Shown here: positions 38,721-47,708 of the stretch, piece by piece
Layout: every line of letters starts with the position of its first letter
Numbering within the stretch: position 1 is the first letter of the stretch
Assembly (NCBI GenBank): GCA_005503335.1
Contig: SCMQ01000011.1
Location: forward strand, 1 to 64,000
Reading direction: 5' to 3'
DNA from: Comamonadaceae bacterium 2FH
Lineage (GTDB): Bacteria; Pseudomonadota; Gammaproteobacteria; Burkholderiales; Burkholderiaceae_C
DNA length: 64,000 bases
Position numbers and translations under genes: made by a program
The notes under the pieces: generated by a model
The model's database searches: none
What the model was told of the DNA's origin: nothing
What the model saw: the letters and a program-made list of their open reading frames with translations, nothing else

Positions 38721-39494
38721 ATGAAGAAACAGCTCCTGTTGGCCGCCCTGGCCGCAGCCATGGCGCTGCCCGTGGCGGCGCAGAACGTCGCCATCGTGAA
38801 CGGCAAGGCCGTGCCCAAGACCCGCATCGACGCGCTGGCGCAGCAGGTCGCGCGCTCGGGCCGTCCGGTCACCCCGGAACTGCAGGGCCAGCTCAAGGAA
38901 GAAGTGATCGCCCGTGAGATCTTCATGCAGGAGGCGCAAAAGCGCGGCCTGGACGCGAGCGAGGACTACAAGAACCAGCTCGAGCTGGCGCGCCAGACCA
39001 TACTGATCCGCGAGCTGTTCGCCGATTTCCAGAAGAACAACCCGGTCACCGACGCCGACATCAAGTCCGAGTACGACAAGTTCGTCGCGGCCAACGGCGG
39101 CAAGGAATATCGTGCCCGCCACATCCTGGTCGAGAAGGAAGACGAGGCCAAGGCCATCATCGCCCAGCTCAAGAAGGGCGGCAAGTTCGAGGACATCGCC
39201 AAGAAGTCCTCTAAGGACCCCGGCTCCGGCGCCAACGGCGGCGACCTGGACTGGGCCGGCGCCAGCAACTACGTGGCCGAGTTCTCGGCTGCCATGGTCA
39301 AGCTGAACAAGGGCCAGACCACCGACACCCCGGTCAAGAGCCAGTTCGGCTGGCACGTGATCCGCCTGGACGACGTGCGCGAGGCCCAGCTGCCCAAACT
39401 CGACGAGGTCAAGCCCCAGATCGCCCAGCAGTTGCAGCAGCAAAAGCTCGGCAAATACCAGGAAGACCTGCGCGCCAAGGCCAAGGTCGAGTAA
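38721..39494 (+). CDS. periplasmic parvulin-type peptidyl-prolyl isomerase (PpiC-like)
   Basis: A 257-residue exported protein with signal peptide (residues 1-20, ending PVAAQ), an N-terminal SurA-like helical chaperone region (VPKTRIDALAQQVARSGRPV) and a parvulin domain (ARHILVEKEDEAKAIIAQLK, FEDIAKKSSKDPGS, GGDLDW, TPVKSQFGWHVIRLDDVR). It should fold envelope proteins by proline isomerisation. GAGGAAA precedes the ATG and a hairpin terminator follows the stop. Confidence 0.94.
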   Translation: MKKQLLLAALAAAMALPVAAQNVAIVNGKAVPKTRIDALAQQVARSGRPVTPELQGQLKEEVIAREIFMQEAQKRGLDASEDYKNQLELARQTILIRELFADFQKNNPVTDADIKSEYDKFVAANGGKEYRARHILVEKEDEAKAIIAQLKKGGKFEDIAKKSSKDPGSGANGGDLDWAGASNYVAEFSAAMVKLNKGQTTDTPVKSQFGWHVIRLDDVREAQLPKLDEVKPQIAQQLQQQKLGKYQEDLRAKAKVE

Positions 39495-39513
39495 GCGACC
39501 GGTCACCCTACCG

Positions 39514-39537
39514 ACAACGCGGCTTAGGCCGCGTTGT
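39514..39537 (+). terminator. hairpin terminator after the parvulin gene
   Basis: ACAACGCGGC (39514-39523), loop TTAG, GCCGCGTTGT (39528-39537) is a perfect 10-bp stem followed by TCGTTTGG, a weak T-run. It lies 20 bases after the stop, a typical site for intrinsic termination. Confidence 0.7.
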
Positions 39538-39799
39538 TCGTTTGGGGCCCCGGATGACGAAGGCGCCGCAGGGTCCGCAGCGAACCGCCTGCGCCTCGAA
39601 ACAGAGGTAACAGATCGTCATCCCCGACCGGCCGCGCCGCCATGCTCATCGGCCCCCAAGCCGCATGGCGCCACGCTGTGCGGCGCATGCACGGCCTATC
39701 CGCAGCACGCCACAGGAACGCTTCGCCACAGGCCAGGGGAACCTTGCGCAGCCCGGGTAGCCGAACCAGAATCTCTGGCACAACATCGATCGAGCAGGG
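39538..39799. other. intergenic region before the AsmA gene
   Basis: 262 bases without a supported gene. A short inverted repeat (GGATGACGA near 39553 with TCGTCATCC near 39617) is present. The AsmA promoter should be here but I cannot place it. Confidence 0.4.
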
Positions 39800-41809
39800 A
39801 TGCTGAGACTCGCCAAATGGAGCGCCGTGCTGGCGCTGGTTCTGGGACTGCTGCTGGCGGCAGGCGCTCTGTTCATCGCCCGTTTCGACTGGAACCTGGC
39901 CCGCCCCTGGCTCAACGTCACGGTGTCCCAGGCCACGGGCCGGCCGTTTTCCGTCGAGGGCGAACTCTCGGTGCGCTGGCAGTGGCCGCAGCAGGGGCCG
40001 GAGACCGGCTGGCGGCGCTGGCTGCCGGCGCCCACGGTGACGGCGCGGCAGCTGGTGCTGGGCGATCCCCTCTCCGCGGCGCCGCCACTGGCACCGGCCT
40101 CCGCGCCGGCCATGGTCCGCGTCGAGCAGGTCCGCGCCCATGTCGCACTGCTGCCGCTGCTGCGCCGGCAAATCCTGGTCCGCGACCTGGTGCTGACCCG
40201 GCCCGAGTTGTGGCTGCGCCGCGCCAGCGACGGCCGCCACAACTGGAGCTTCGCCTTGCCCCCCGCCTCGGATGCCGATGCCGGCTGGCGCGTGCGGCTG
40301 CAGACCCTGGTCATAGGCGAGGGCCGGCTGGCGCTGGAAGACGCGCTCAAGGACCTGCACCTGCAGGCCCAGTTCGACACCCTGCCCCCGGCACCTGCGG
40401 GCTCGCCGGCCAGCGCCTACGGCCTGGCTTTCCGCTTCAGCGGCCGTCACGTCAAGGCCCCGTTGACAGGGTCGGGCCAGGCGGGCCATATCCTCTCGCT
40501 GGGCGCGGCACGGCTGCGTTTTCCGCTGTTGCTGCAGGCGCAGACCGGCAAGCTGCAGCTGCGCGCCGAGGGTGTGCTGCGCGAGCCGGCGGCACTGGCC
40601 GGCATGGACCTGCGCGTGGCGCTCAGCGGGCGCAGCATGGCCGACCTGTTCCCCCTGACCGGCCTGGTGCTGCCCGAGACGCCGCCGTTCCAGACCAGCG
40701 GCCGCCTGGTCGGCAGCCTCAAGCCCGAGCAGGCGGTGTGGGACTACCGCGACTTCAGCGGCCGGGTGGGCGACAGCGACCTGCACGGCAACCTGACCTA
40801 CACCTCGCGCAAGCCGCGCCCGCTGCTGGAAGGCACCATGTTCTCGCGCCGGCTGCGCCTGGCGGACCTGGGGCCGCTGATCGGAGCGAACAGCGAGACG
40901 GCGCGCCGGGCCAAGGTGCTGCCCAACGACGCCTTTGCCACTGCGCGCTGGAAGACCATGGACCTGGACCTGCGCTTCAGCGGCGAGCAGATCGTGCGCG
41001 ATGCCCGCCTGCCGCTCGAGCGGCTCAGCGTGCATGCGCGCCTGGAGGACGCCGTGCTGACGCTGGCGCCGCTGCGCTTCGGCATCGCCAGCGGGCAGCT
41101 GGACTCCGAGCTGCGGCTGGACGCGCGCAGCCAGCCGCTCAAGAGCAGCCTGCGCGGCGAGGTGCGCGCGCTCAAGCTGGCCGACCTGTTCCCCAAGGTG
41201 GCCCTGATGCAAAAGAGCTTCGGCCAGATGGACGGCGCGCTGGCGCTGCAGGCCACAGGCGACTCGGTGGCGCGCATGCTCGGCAGCAGCACGGGCGAGG
41301 TCAAGCTCTATGTGCGCGACGGCGTGCTGAGCAAGCAGCTGCTGGACCTGGCGGCGCTCAACCTGGGCAGCGTGCTGGTGAGCCGGCTGTTCGGCACCGA
41401 CCGCGAGGTCAAGCTGCGCTGCGCGGTGGCCGACCTGCCGGTGCGCGATGGCCTGGTGCAGATCCGCAACCTCAAGCTCAGCACCGACGAAGCCCTGGTG
41501 GACGTGACCGGCACGGCCAACCTGGCGACCGAGCAGCTGGACCTGCACATCCGCCCCGAGTCGCTGGGCCTGAAACTGCTGTCGCTGCGTACCCCGCTCT
41601 ACGCCCGTGGCAGCTTTGCCGATCCCCAGGTCGGCCTGGAAAAGGGGCCGCTGCTGCTGCGCGCGGGCGCCGCCGTGGCGCTGGCCGCGCTCTCGCCGGT
41701 GGCCATGGCCGCCCTGCCCGTCACCGTGCCGGGCGCCGAGGACGACGCGCAGTGCAAGCCACTGCTGGCGGCGGCGAAGCTCCGGCCTTCGTCCGCCGCC
41801 GGGCGTTAG
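39800..41809 (+). CDS. AsmA-family envelope protein
   Basis: A 669-residue protein with one N-terminal membrane anchor (LAKWSAVLALVLGLLLAAGA), then the AsmA/TamB-like beta-rich repeat architecture: LNVTVSQATGRPFSVEGELS near the start and VDVTGTANLATEQLDLHIRP near the end. AsmA-like proteins bridge the periplasm and are thought to move phospholipids to the outer membrane. The C-terminus has a hydrophobic Ala-rich segment near residue 635. ATG has a nearby GCAGGG. It stands alone, flanked by non-coding regions. Confidence 0.88.
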   Translation: MLRLAKWSAVLALVLGLLLAAGALFIARFDWNLARPWLNVTVSQATGRPFSVEGELSVRWQWPQQGPETGWRRWLPAPTVTARQLVLGDPLSAAPPLAPASAPAMVRVEQVRAHVALLPLLRRQILVRDLVLTRPELWLRRASDGRHNWSFALPPASDADAGWRVRLQTLVIGEGRLALEDALKDLHLQAQFDTLPPAPAGSPASAYGLAFRFSGRHVKAPLTGSGQAGHILSLGAARLRFPLLLQAQTGKLQLRAEGVLREPAALAGMDLRVALSGRSMADLFPLTGLVLPETPPFQTSGRLVGSLKPEQAVWDYRDFSGRVGDSDLHGNLTYTSRKPRPLLEGTMFSRRLRLADLGPLIGANSETARRAKVLPNDAFATARWKTMDLDLRFSGEQIVRDARLPLERLSVHARLEDAVLTLAPLRFGIASGQLDSELRLDARSQPLKSSLRGEVRALKLADLFPKVALMQKSFGQMDGALALQATGDSVARMLGSSTGEVKLYVRDGVLSKQLLDLAALNLGSVLVSRLFGTDREVKLRCAVADLPVRDGLVQIRNLKLSTDEALVDVTGTANLATEQLDLHIRPESLGLKLLSLRTPLYARGSFADPQVGLEKGPLLLRAGAAVALAALSPVAMAALPVTVPGAEDDAQCKPLLAAAKLRPSSAAGR

Positions 41810-41883
41810 GCCCTGAGCCTTTGCCCCAGGCAAGCCAAGGGCGTGAGCGGGGTGCAGGGCGCGGCGCGCGCCGAACCCAACCC

Positions 41884-42066
41884 TTGACGCTGATCAACGG
41901 CCACGACAAACTGGGCTTGCGTTTCGACTGCAAGCCCTGTGAAATGCACGTGGTGGGCAAGATCCGGCGCTCGGTGCTGAACCAGGCGCCTGCCGTGCCC
42001 ATGAAGTTCTACAAGACCCGGCCGGAGGCCTCGCCCTCCCGAGGCCGGCATGAAAGGAGTCTGGCC
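41884..42066 (+). other. coding-like segment in frame before the universal stress protein
   Basis: 61 codons from TTG 41884 run open and in frame into the usp start at 42067. The translation includes LTLINGHDKLGLRFDCKPCE and QAPAVPMKFYKTRPEAS, and third codon positions are mostly G or C, as in real genes here. There is no ribosome site before TTG 41884, while usp has a clear GGAG. It may be an N-terminal extension, a remnant, or an uncharacterised small protein lacking its own stop. The preceding 74 bases (41810-41883) show nothing. Confidence 0.4.
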
Positions 42067-42546
42067 ATGAAAATCCTGCTACCCGTGGACGGCTCCGAAC
42101 TTTCCCTGCACGAGGTGCGCTTCGCGCTGCGCCTGGTGGCCCAGGGCCTGCAGGCCAGCTTCCTGCTGGCCAACGCGCAGGAGCCGGCCAGCCTCTACGA
42201 AATCGTCAAGGCGCCCGACGCCGAGGTGCTGGAAAACGTGAGCCACGCCGCCGGCGAGCACCTGCTGGCGTCGGCCGAGGCGCTGCTGCACGACGCCGGC
42301 ATCGCCTACGAGCACGAGGTGGTCACGGGCGACCCGGCCCACGCCATGCTGGAGCTGATCGAGCGCCACGGCTGCGACATGGTGATCATGGGCACCCACG
42401 GCCTGGGCGTGCTGCGCACCGCCTTCCAAGGCTCGGTGGCGCAGATGCTGGTGCAGTCCTCGCCGGTCCCCGTGCTGCTGGTCAAGCCCCCCGAGGAAGC
42501 GTCCACCGAGGAAGAAGCGGAAGCCGGCGCCGACGAAGGCGCATGA
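42067..42546 (+). CDS. universal stress protein (UspA family)
   Basis: A 159-residue cytoplasmic stress protein: MKILLPVDGSELSLHEVRFA, then the nucleotide-binding motif GTHGLGVLRTAFQGSVAQ (the G-2X-G-9X-G(S/T) pattern, implying ATP binding) and VPVLLVKPPEE. The acidic C-terminal tail (EEASTEEEAEAGADEGA) is an addition. GGAG lies 7 bases before ATG. It opens the four-gene operon and overlaps the ATPase start as ATGA. Confidence 0.92.
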   Translation: MKILLPVDGSELSLHEVRFALRLVAQGLQASFLLANAQEPASLYEIVKAPDAEVLENVSHAAGEHLLASAEALLHDAGIAYEHEVVTGDPAHAMLELIERHGCDMVIMGTHGLGVLRTAFQGSVAQMLVQSSPVPVLLVKPPEEASTEEEAEAGADEGA

Positions 42547-45230
42547 GGGTCGGCAGCGACTGGCATCTGCGCGAGGCGCAAGAGCTGGCCAGCGAGCAAG
42601 GCGTCGATCCAGCCAGCGGCCTGCACGCCGACGAGGCCCTGCGCCGCGCCAGCCTGCATGGCCGCAACCTGCTGGCCACGCAGGCGCCGCGCAGCGCCTG
42701 GACCCTGCTGGCCGAGCAGTTCGGCGATTTCATGATCCTGGTGCTGATCGCCGCGGCCGTAGTCTCGGGCCTGGTCGGCGACCTGGTCGACACCCTGGTG
42801 ATCCTGGTGATCGTGCTCTTGAACGCACTGATCGGCTTCGTCCAGGCCTGGCGCGCGGACCGCGCGATGGCGGCGCTGCGCCAGCTGGCGGCCGCCCAGG
42901 CGACGGTGCTGCGCGGCGGCGAGCCGCATCTGGTGCCGGCCAGCAGCCTGGTGCCGGGCGACATCGTGCTGCTCGAGGCGGGCAACCAGGTGCCGGCCGA
43001 CCTGAGGCTGATCGAGATTTCCCAGCTCAAGGTCGACGAGTCGGCGCTGACCGGCGAGTCGGTCTCGGTGGAAAAGCGGAGCGCGGCGCTGGACCGCGGG
43101 GCCCATGCGCTGGGCGACCGGCTCAACATGGCCTTCAAGGGCACGACCGCCACGCACGGACGCGGCCGGGGCCTGGTGGTCGCCACCGGCATGGCGACCG
43201 AGCTGGGCAAGGTGGCACGCCTGATGGCGCAGGCCGAGGACCGCAGCACACCGCTGCAGCGCCGCCTGGCGGCCTTCGGCCAGCGCCTGGCCTGGGCGGT
43301 GCTGGCCATCTGCGCCGTGGTCTTCGTGGTCGGCGTGCTGCGCGGCGAGGCGCCGATGCTGATGATGCTGACCGCGATCAGCCTGGCGGTGGCGGCGATT
43401 CCGGAGGCGCTGCCGGCCGTGGTCACGGTGCTGCTGGCCCTGGGCGCGCGCCGCATGGTGACGCTCAATGCGCTGATCCGGCGCCTGCCCTCGGTCGAAA
43501 CCCTGGGCTCGGTGACCCACATCTGCTCCGACAAGACCGGCACCCTGACCCAGAACCGCATGCACGTGGAATGGCTGCTGGTCCAGGGCCGGCGCTGGAC
43601 GCCCGGCGATCCGCTGCCCGGCCCCGCCCATGGCGAGGCGCTGCGCGCCGCCGCGCTGTGCAACGACGCCCGGTGCCAAGCCGCGGCCGCCCATGGCGAA
43701 GGCAGCTGGCTGGGCGACCCGACCGAGACCGCCCTGGTGCTGGCGGCCCATGCAGGCGGGCTGGACAAGACGCAGCTCGAGCGCGACAACCCGCGCGTGC
43801 AGGAGCAGCCCTTCGACGCCGAGCGCAAGCGCATGACCACCTTCCACCGCGCGGCAACGGCGGCCGGCGGCGGTTTCGTGGCCTACACCAAGGGAGCGCC
43901 CGAGTCGGTGCTGCCGCGCTGCGTGGCGCAGTGGACGCCGCAGGGGCCGGTCGCGCTGGACCGCGCCGCGGCGCTGGAGACCGCCCAGGCCCTGGCGGCC
44001 CAGGGCCTGCGCGTGCTGGCTCTGGCCAGGCGCGACCATGGCCGGCTGCCCGACACCAACGCGCTCGAGACGGTGGAGGACGCGCTCGAGCTGCTGGGCC
44101 TGGTCGCCCTGATCGATCCGCCGCGGCCCGAGGCCGCCGCCGCGGTGCGCGACTGCATGGGCGCCGGCATCACGCCCGTCATGATCACCGGCGACCACCC
44201 GGCCACGGCGCGCGCCATCGCCCTGCGCCTGGGCATCGTGAGCCAGGCCGACGCCCCGGTGCTGACCGGCGCCGAGCTGGCCGGGCTCGACCAGGCGCTG
44301 CTGAGCGCCCGCGTGCTGCAGGTGCGCGTCTACGCGCGCGTCGACCCGGCGCAGAAGATACGCATCGTCGAGGCCCTGCAGGCGCATGGCCGCTTCGTCG
44401 CCATGACCGGTGACGGCGTCAACGACGCGCCGGCCCTCAAGCAGGCCGACATCGGCGTGGCCATGGGCCGCGGCGGCACCGACGTGGCGCGCGAGGCCGC
44501 CAGCCTGGTGCTGCTGGACGACAACTTCGCCACCATCGTGGCGGCCGTGCGCGAGGGCCGGCGCATCTACGACAACATCCGCAAGTTCGTGCGCTACACC
44601 ATGACCAGCAACTCGGGCGAGATCTGGACCATCTTCCTCGCCCCGCTGCTGGGCCTGCCGATCCCGCTGCTGCCCATCCACATCCTCTGGGTCAACCTGG
44701 TCACCGACGGCCTGCCGGGACTGGCCCTGGCGGCCGAGCCGGGCGAGCGCGGCCTGATGCAGAGGCCGCCACGGCCGCCCGGCGAGAGCCTGTTCGCCCA
44801 CGGCCTGTGGCAGCATGTGCTGGGGGTCGGCCTGCTGTTCGGCGGCCTGTGCCTGGCCGTGCAGGCCTGGGCCCTCGCTGGCGGCCACGCGCACTGGCAG
44901 ACCATGGTATTCACCGTGCTGACCCTGGGCCAGATGGCCCATGTGCTGGCGATCCGCTCGGAAACCGAGCCGCTGTGGCGCCTCGGCCTGGGCTCCAACC
45001 GGCCGCTGCTGGCCGCCGTGCTGCTGACCTTCGCGCTGCAGATGGCGACCATCTACGTGCCCCTGCTCAACCCCATCTTCAAGACCCAGCCGCTGTCCGC
45101 CGCGGAGCTGGCGATCTGCCTGGGCGCCGCCGCCCTGGTCTGGCTGGCGGTCGAACTCGAGAAGGCCTGGCGCCGGCAGCGCGCGCGGCCGCTCGAGGAT
45201 TTCGCCGCCGACGCGCCGCTGAAGCCATGA
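42543..45230 (+). CDS. P2A-type cation-transporting ATPase (Ca2+/Mn2+-like)
   Basis: An 895-residue P-type ATPase with cation-ATPase N-domain, TGES (170-173), phosphorylation site Asp330 in CSDKTGTLTQN and hinge TGDGVNDAPALKQADIG. Ion-site residues match SERCA: Glu288 in AAIPEALP (M4), Asn690 and Glu693 in SNSGE (M5), and Asn718, Thr721, Asp722 in VNLVTDG (M6). This favours Ca2+ or Mn2+ export rather than Na+/K+ or heavy metals. It lies between a usp and terC with 4-base overlaps on both sides. Confidence 0.92.
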   Translation: MRVGSDWHLREAQELASEQGVDPASGLHADEALRRASLHGRNLLATQAPRSAWTLLAEQFGDFMILVLIAAAVVSGLVGDLVDTLVILVIVLLNALIGFVQAWRADRAMAALRQLAAAQATVLRGGEPHLVPASSLVPGDIVLLEAGNQVPADLRLIEISQLKVDESALTGESVSVEKRSAALDRGAHALGDRLNMAFKGTTATHGRGRGLVVATGMATELGKVARLMAQAEDRSTPLQRRLAAFGQRLAWAVLAICAVVFVVGVLRGEAPMLMMLTAISLAVAAIPEALPAVVTVLLALGARRMVTLNALIRRLPSVETLGSVTHICSDKTGTLTQNRMHVEWLLVQGRRWTPGDPLPGPAHGEALRAAALCNDARCQAAAAHGEGSWLGDPTETALVLAAHAGGLDKTQLERDNPRVQEQPFDAERKRMTTFHRAATAAGGGFVAYTKGAPESVLPRCVAQWTPQGPVALDRAAALETAQALAAQGLRVLALARRDHGRLPDTNALETVEDALELLGLVALIDPPRPEAAAAVRDCMGAGITPVMITGDHPATARAIALRLGIVSQADAPVLTGAELAGLDQALLSARVLQVRVYARVDPAQKIRIVEALQAHGRFVAMTGDGVNDAPALKQADIGVAMGRGGTDVAREAASLVLLDDNFATIVAAVREGRRIYDNIRKFVRYTMTSNSGEIWTIFLAPLLGLPIPLLPIHILWVNLVTDGLPGLALAAEPGERGLMQRPPRPPGESLFAHGLWQHVLGVGLLFGGLCLAVQAWALAGGHAHWQTMVFTVLTLGQMAHVLAIRSETEPLWRLGLGSNRPLLAAVLLTFALQMATIYVPLLNPIFKTQPLSAAELAICLGAAALVWLAVELEKAWRRQRARPLEDFAADAPLKP

Positions 45231-46204
45231 ACCCGCTGAGCATCGGCGAACCCTGGATGTGGAGCGCCTTCATCGCCTTCCTGGTCGCGGTGCTGGCGCT
45301 GGACCTGTTCGTCTTCGGCGGGCGCCTCGCGCACCGCGTGTCCGTGCGCGAGGCGCTGGCCTGGGTCGGCGCCTGGCTGGCCCTGGCGCTGGGCTTCGCG
45401 GCCCTGCTGTGGTGGTACCTGGACCAAAGATTCGGCGCCGAGATCGCGCAGCGCAAGACGCTGGAGTTCCTGACCGGCTACCTGATCGAGCAGTCGCTGT
45501 CGATCGACAACATGTTCGTCTTCGTCATGATCTTCGGCTATTTCGCGGTGCCGCCGGAGTTGCAGCGCCGCGTGCTGCTGTACGGCGTGCTGGGCGCCAT
45601 CGTCATGCGCGCCGTGATGATCCTGGCCGGCGTCTGGCTGGTGCAGGAGTTCGCCTGGCTGCTCCATGTGTTCGGCGCCATCCTGGTCTTCACCGGCGTC
45701 AAGATGCTGATCTTCGCCAAGCGGGCCCCCGACCTGGAAAAGAACCCCCTGCTGCGCTGGCTGCGCGCCCGCTTGCGCATCACCGAGGGCTTTCGCGGCG
45801 AGCGCTTCTTCGTGCGCGAGAGCGGCCTGCGCTGGGCGACGCCTATGTTCCTGGTGCTGGTGCTGATCGAGGCCAGCGACCTGGTGTTCGCGATCGACAG
45901 CATTCCGGCCATCTTCGCCGTCACCACCGACCCCTTCATCGCCTTCACCTCCAACATTTTCGCCATCATGGGCCTGCGTGCGCTGTACTTCGTGCTCGCC
46001 GACATGGCGGGCCGCTTCTACCTGCTCAGGTACGGGCTGGCCATGGTGCTGGTGTTCATCGGCGGCAAGATGCTGGCCGGGCGCTGGGTCCACATGCCTA
46101 TCCAGTGGTCGCTGGCCATCGTCGGCGGCATCATCCTGGTGTCCGTGATATTGAGCCTCGCCCTGCCCAAGGGCAACCAGCACGTGACGGGGGAAGAACC
46201 ATGA
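45227..46204 (+). CDS. TerC/Alx-family membrane protein
   Basis: A 325-residue protein with about nine membrane helices. The family's acidic intramembrane motifs are present: LIEQSLSIDNMFVFVMIFGY and EASDLVFAIDSIPAIFAVTT. TerC-family proteins (Alx, MeeF/YkoY) are linked to Mn2+ export or to metal supply at the membrane; others relate to tellurite resistance. The ATG overlaps the ATPase stop and the stop overlaps the next usp start, both as ATGA, so a shared metal-handling task with the ATPase is likely. Confidence 0.92.
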   Translation: MNPLSIGEPWMWSAFIAFLVAVLALDLFVFGGRLAHRVSVREALAWVGAWLALALGFAALLWWYLDQRFGAEIAQRKTLEFLTGYLIEQSLSIDNMFVFVMIFGYFAVPPELQRRVLLYGVLGAIVMRAVMILAGVWLVQEFAWLLHVFGAILVFTGVKMLIFAKRAPDLEKNPLLRWLRARLRITEGFRGERFFVRESGLRWATPMFLVLVLIEASDLVFAIDSIPAIFAVTTDPFIAFTSNIFAIMGLRALYFVLADMAGRFYLLRYGLAMVLVFIGGKMLAGRWVHMPIQWSLAIVGGIILVSVILSLALPKGNQHVTGEEP

Positions 46205-46707
46205 AGCAGGCACAGCCACCGGCGACGCCGGCCCGGACCGAGCGCGACGGCGACGCGCGCCTGGTGGGCGTCGTCCTGGACGGCGCCAAACCCTTGCCGC
46301 CCCAGCCGGACGACACATGGCTGGTCGCCATCGACGGCTCCCAGCATTCGCTGCGCGCGGCCGCCCAGGCCGCCCAGCTGGCCAAGCGAGGCAGGCACTG
46401 CGCCATCCATCTGGTGCATGTGCAGCCCTGGCTCAGCAAGGAGGCGGCCGAGATCGAGTTGGCGCAGCGGGGCTGGGAGGCCACGGCCGAGGCCCGCGCG
46501 CTGCTCGACCGCAGCGGTATCGCCTGGCGCCTGCATGTGCTGATGGGCGACCCAGCCGAGCGCATCGCGGCGCTGGGCGCCGAACTCGGCTGCCGCGGCA
46601 TCGCGATCGGCAGCCAGGGGGTGGGCGCGACCGTGGGCCTGCTGCTGGGCTCGGTCGCCTACAAGCTGCTGCACCTGAGCCAGACGCCGGTGCTGCTGGT
46701 GCGCTGA
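46201..46707 (+). CDS. universal stress protein, second copy in the operon
   Basis: A 168-residue UspA-family protein with a 37-residue polar N-terminal extension (KQAQPPATPARTERDGDARL) before WLVAIDGSQHSLRAAAQAA. The ATP-binding pattern GSQGVGATVGLLLGSVAYKL is present, followed by TPVLLVR. It differs strongly from the first usp of the operon, so it is not a recent duplication. It ends the operon; the next gene is convergent, 26 bases away. Confidence 0.92.
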   Translation: MKQAQPPATPARTERDGDARLVGVVLDGAKPLPPQPDDTWLVAIDGSQHSLRAAAQAAQLAKRGRHCAIHLVHVQPWLSKEAAEIELAQRGWEATAEARALLDRSGIAWRLHVLMGDPAERIAALGAELGCRGIAIGSQGVGATVGLLLGSVAYKLLHLSQTPVLLVR

Positions 46708-46733
46708 GAGCTGGAGGCGCGGGGCAGCAGGCC

Positions 46734-47654
46734 CTAGTCTGGCGCCCGGTAAAGCAGCACCTTGAGGGAACGGTCGGCCGACACGTCGGCGAACACCGGC
46801 GGATTGGGCACGCGCTCCACGAACGACAGCTGCGGCGCCAGCGCCTGCATCTGGTCCTGCAGGAAGGCCATGCCCAGCTCGGGCGCGTTCAGGCACAGCA
46901 GCGCGTGGCCGCCGGGCGCCAGCAGGTCCGGCAGGCGGCGCATGAGGCGGGCGTAATCCTTGGTGGCGACGAAGCTGCCCTTCTGGTAGCTGGGCGGATC
47001 GAGGATGATCAGGCCGTAGGGGCCGCCGCGGCCGATCTTGCCCCAGGAGCTGAAGATGTCATGCGGCAGGAAGCTGGCACCGCCCGCGAGGCCATTGAGC
47101 TGGTGGTTCTGCTGCCCGATGGCCAGCGCGCCGTGGCTCATGTCCACATTGACCACCTGCGCGGCGCCCGCCTGCCGCGCCACCACCGAGAAGGCGCAGG
47201 TGTAGGCGAACAGGTTGAGCAGCTTGATCCCCGGGCGGTCCGCCACATGCTCGCGCACCCAGCGCCGCCCGCCCGCCATGTCCAGGAACAGGCCGTGGTT
47301 CTGCCCCTTGAGCACATGCACCCGAAAACGGGCGCCCTCCTCGGTCACCACGTGCGGCTCGGGCACGCCGCCCGCCATCAGCCGCGTCTCGGCGCGGCCC
47401 CCATGGCGGCACTGGTAGACCCAGTGGAGCGGCTGACCGGGAGCCAGTTGCTGCCAGCGGGCCGACAAGGCCGCACCAAGGGTGGCCAGTTCCTCGTCGC
47501 TGGCCGGTTGAAAGCTGGTCAGCAGCCAGACCGGGGGAAAGGCGTCCAGCACCCAGTGCTCGCAGCCGGGGTGGAGGCCGCCCCGGCCGTGGAACACGCG
47601 CTGGGCGTCGGCAGGAAGGACCATCGTCGCGATGGCGTTCAGCAAGGCTTGCAT
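46734..47654 (-). CDS. RlmI-like SAM-dependent methyltransferase
   Basis: A 306-residue class I methyltransferase of the COG1092/RlmI group: NLFAYTCAFSVVARQAGAAQ (SAM site), VNVDMSHGALAIGQQNHQLN and the catalytic motif LIILDPPSYQKGSF. Homologues methylate 23S rRNA cytosine; the enzyme here lacks the PUA domain of RlmI (about 396 residues), so its exact target is open. It is convergent with the usp operon, 26 bases apart, and begins 53 bases upstream of nothing but a short gap to the next leftward gene. Confidence 0.82.
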   Translation of the reverse strand: MQALLNAIATMVLPADAQRVFHGRGGLHPGCEHWVLDAFPPVWLLTSFQPASDEELATLGAALSARWQQLAPGQPLHWVYQCRHGGRAETRLMAGGVPEPHVVTEEGARFRVHVLKGQNHGLFLDMAGGRRWVREHVADRPGIKLLNLFAYTCAFSVVARQAGAAQVVNVDMSHGALAIGQQNHQLNGLAGGASFLPHDIFSSWGKIGRGGPYGLIILDPPSYQKGSFVATKDYARLMRRLPDLLAPGGHALLCLNAPELGMAFLQDQMQALAPQLSFVERVPNPPVFADVSADRSLKVLLYRAPD

Positions 47655-47708
47655 GGTGGAGAGCGTCCGCAGAAATCCAAAGGGCGTGCTGGGCCAGGGC
47701 CGATCGGT

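Noticed and set aside
42306-44942. Minus-strand frame of 878 codons over the usp and ATPase genes
   Set aside because: His/Gln/Arg-rich shadow; the plus strand has DKTGT, TGES and hinge motifs in place.
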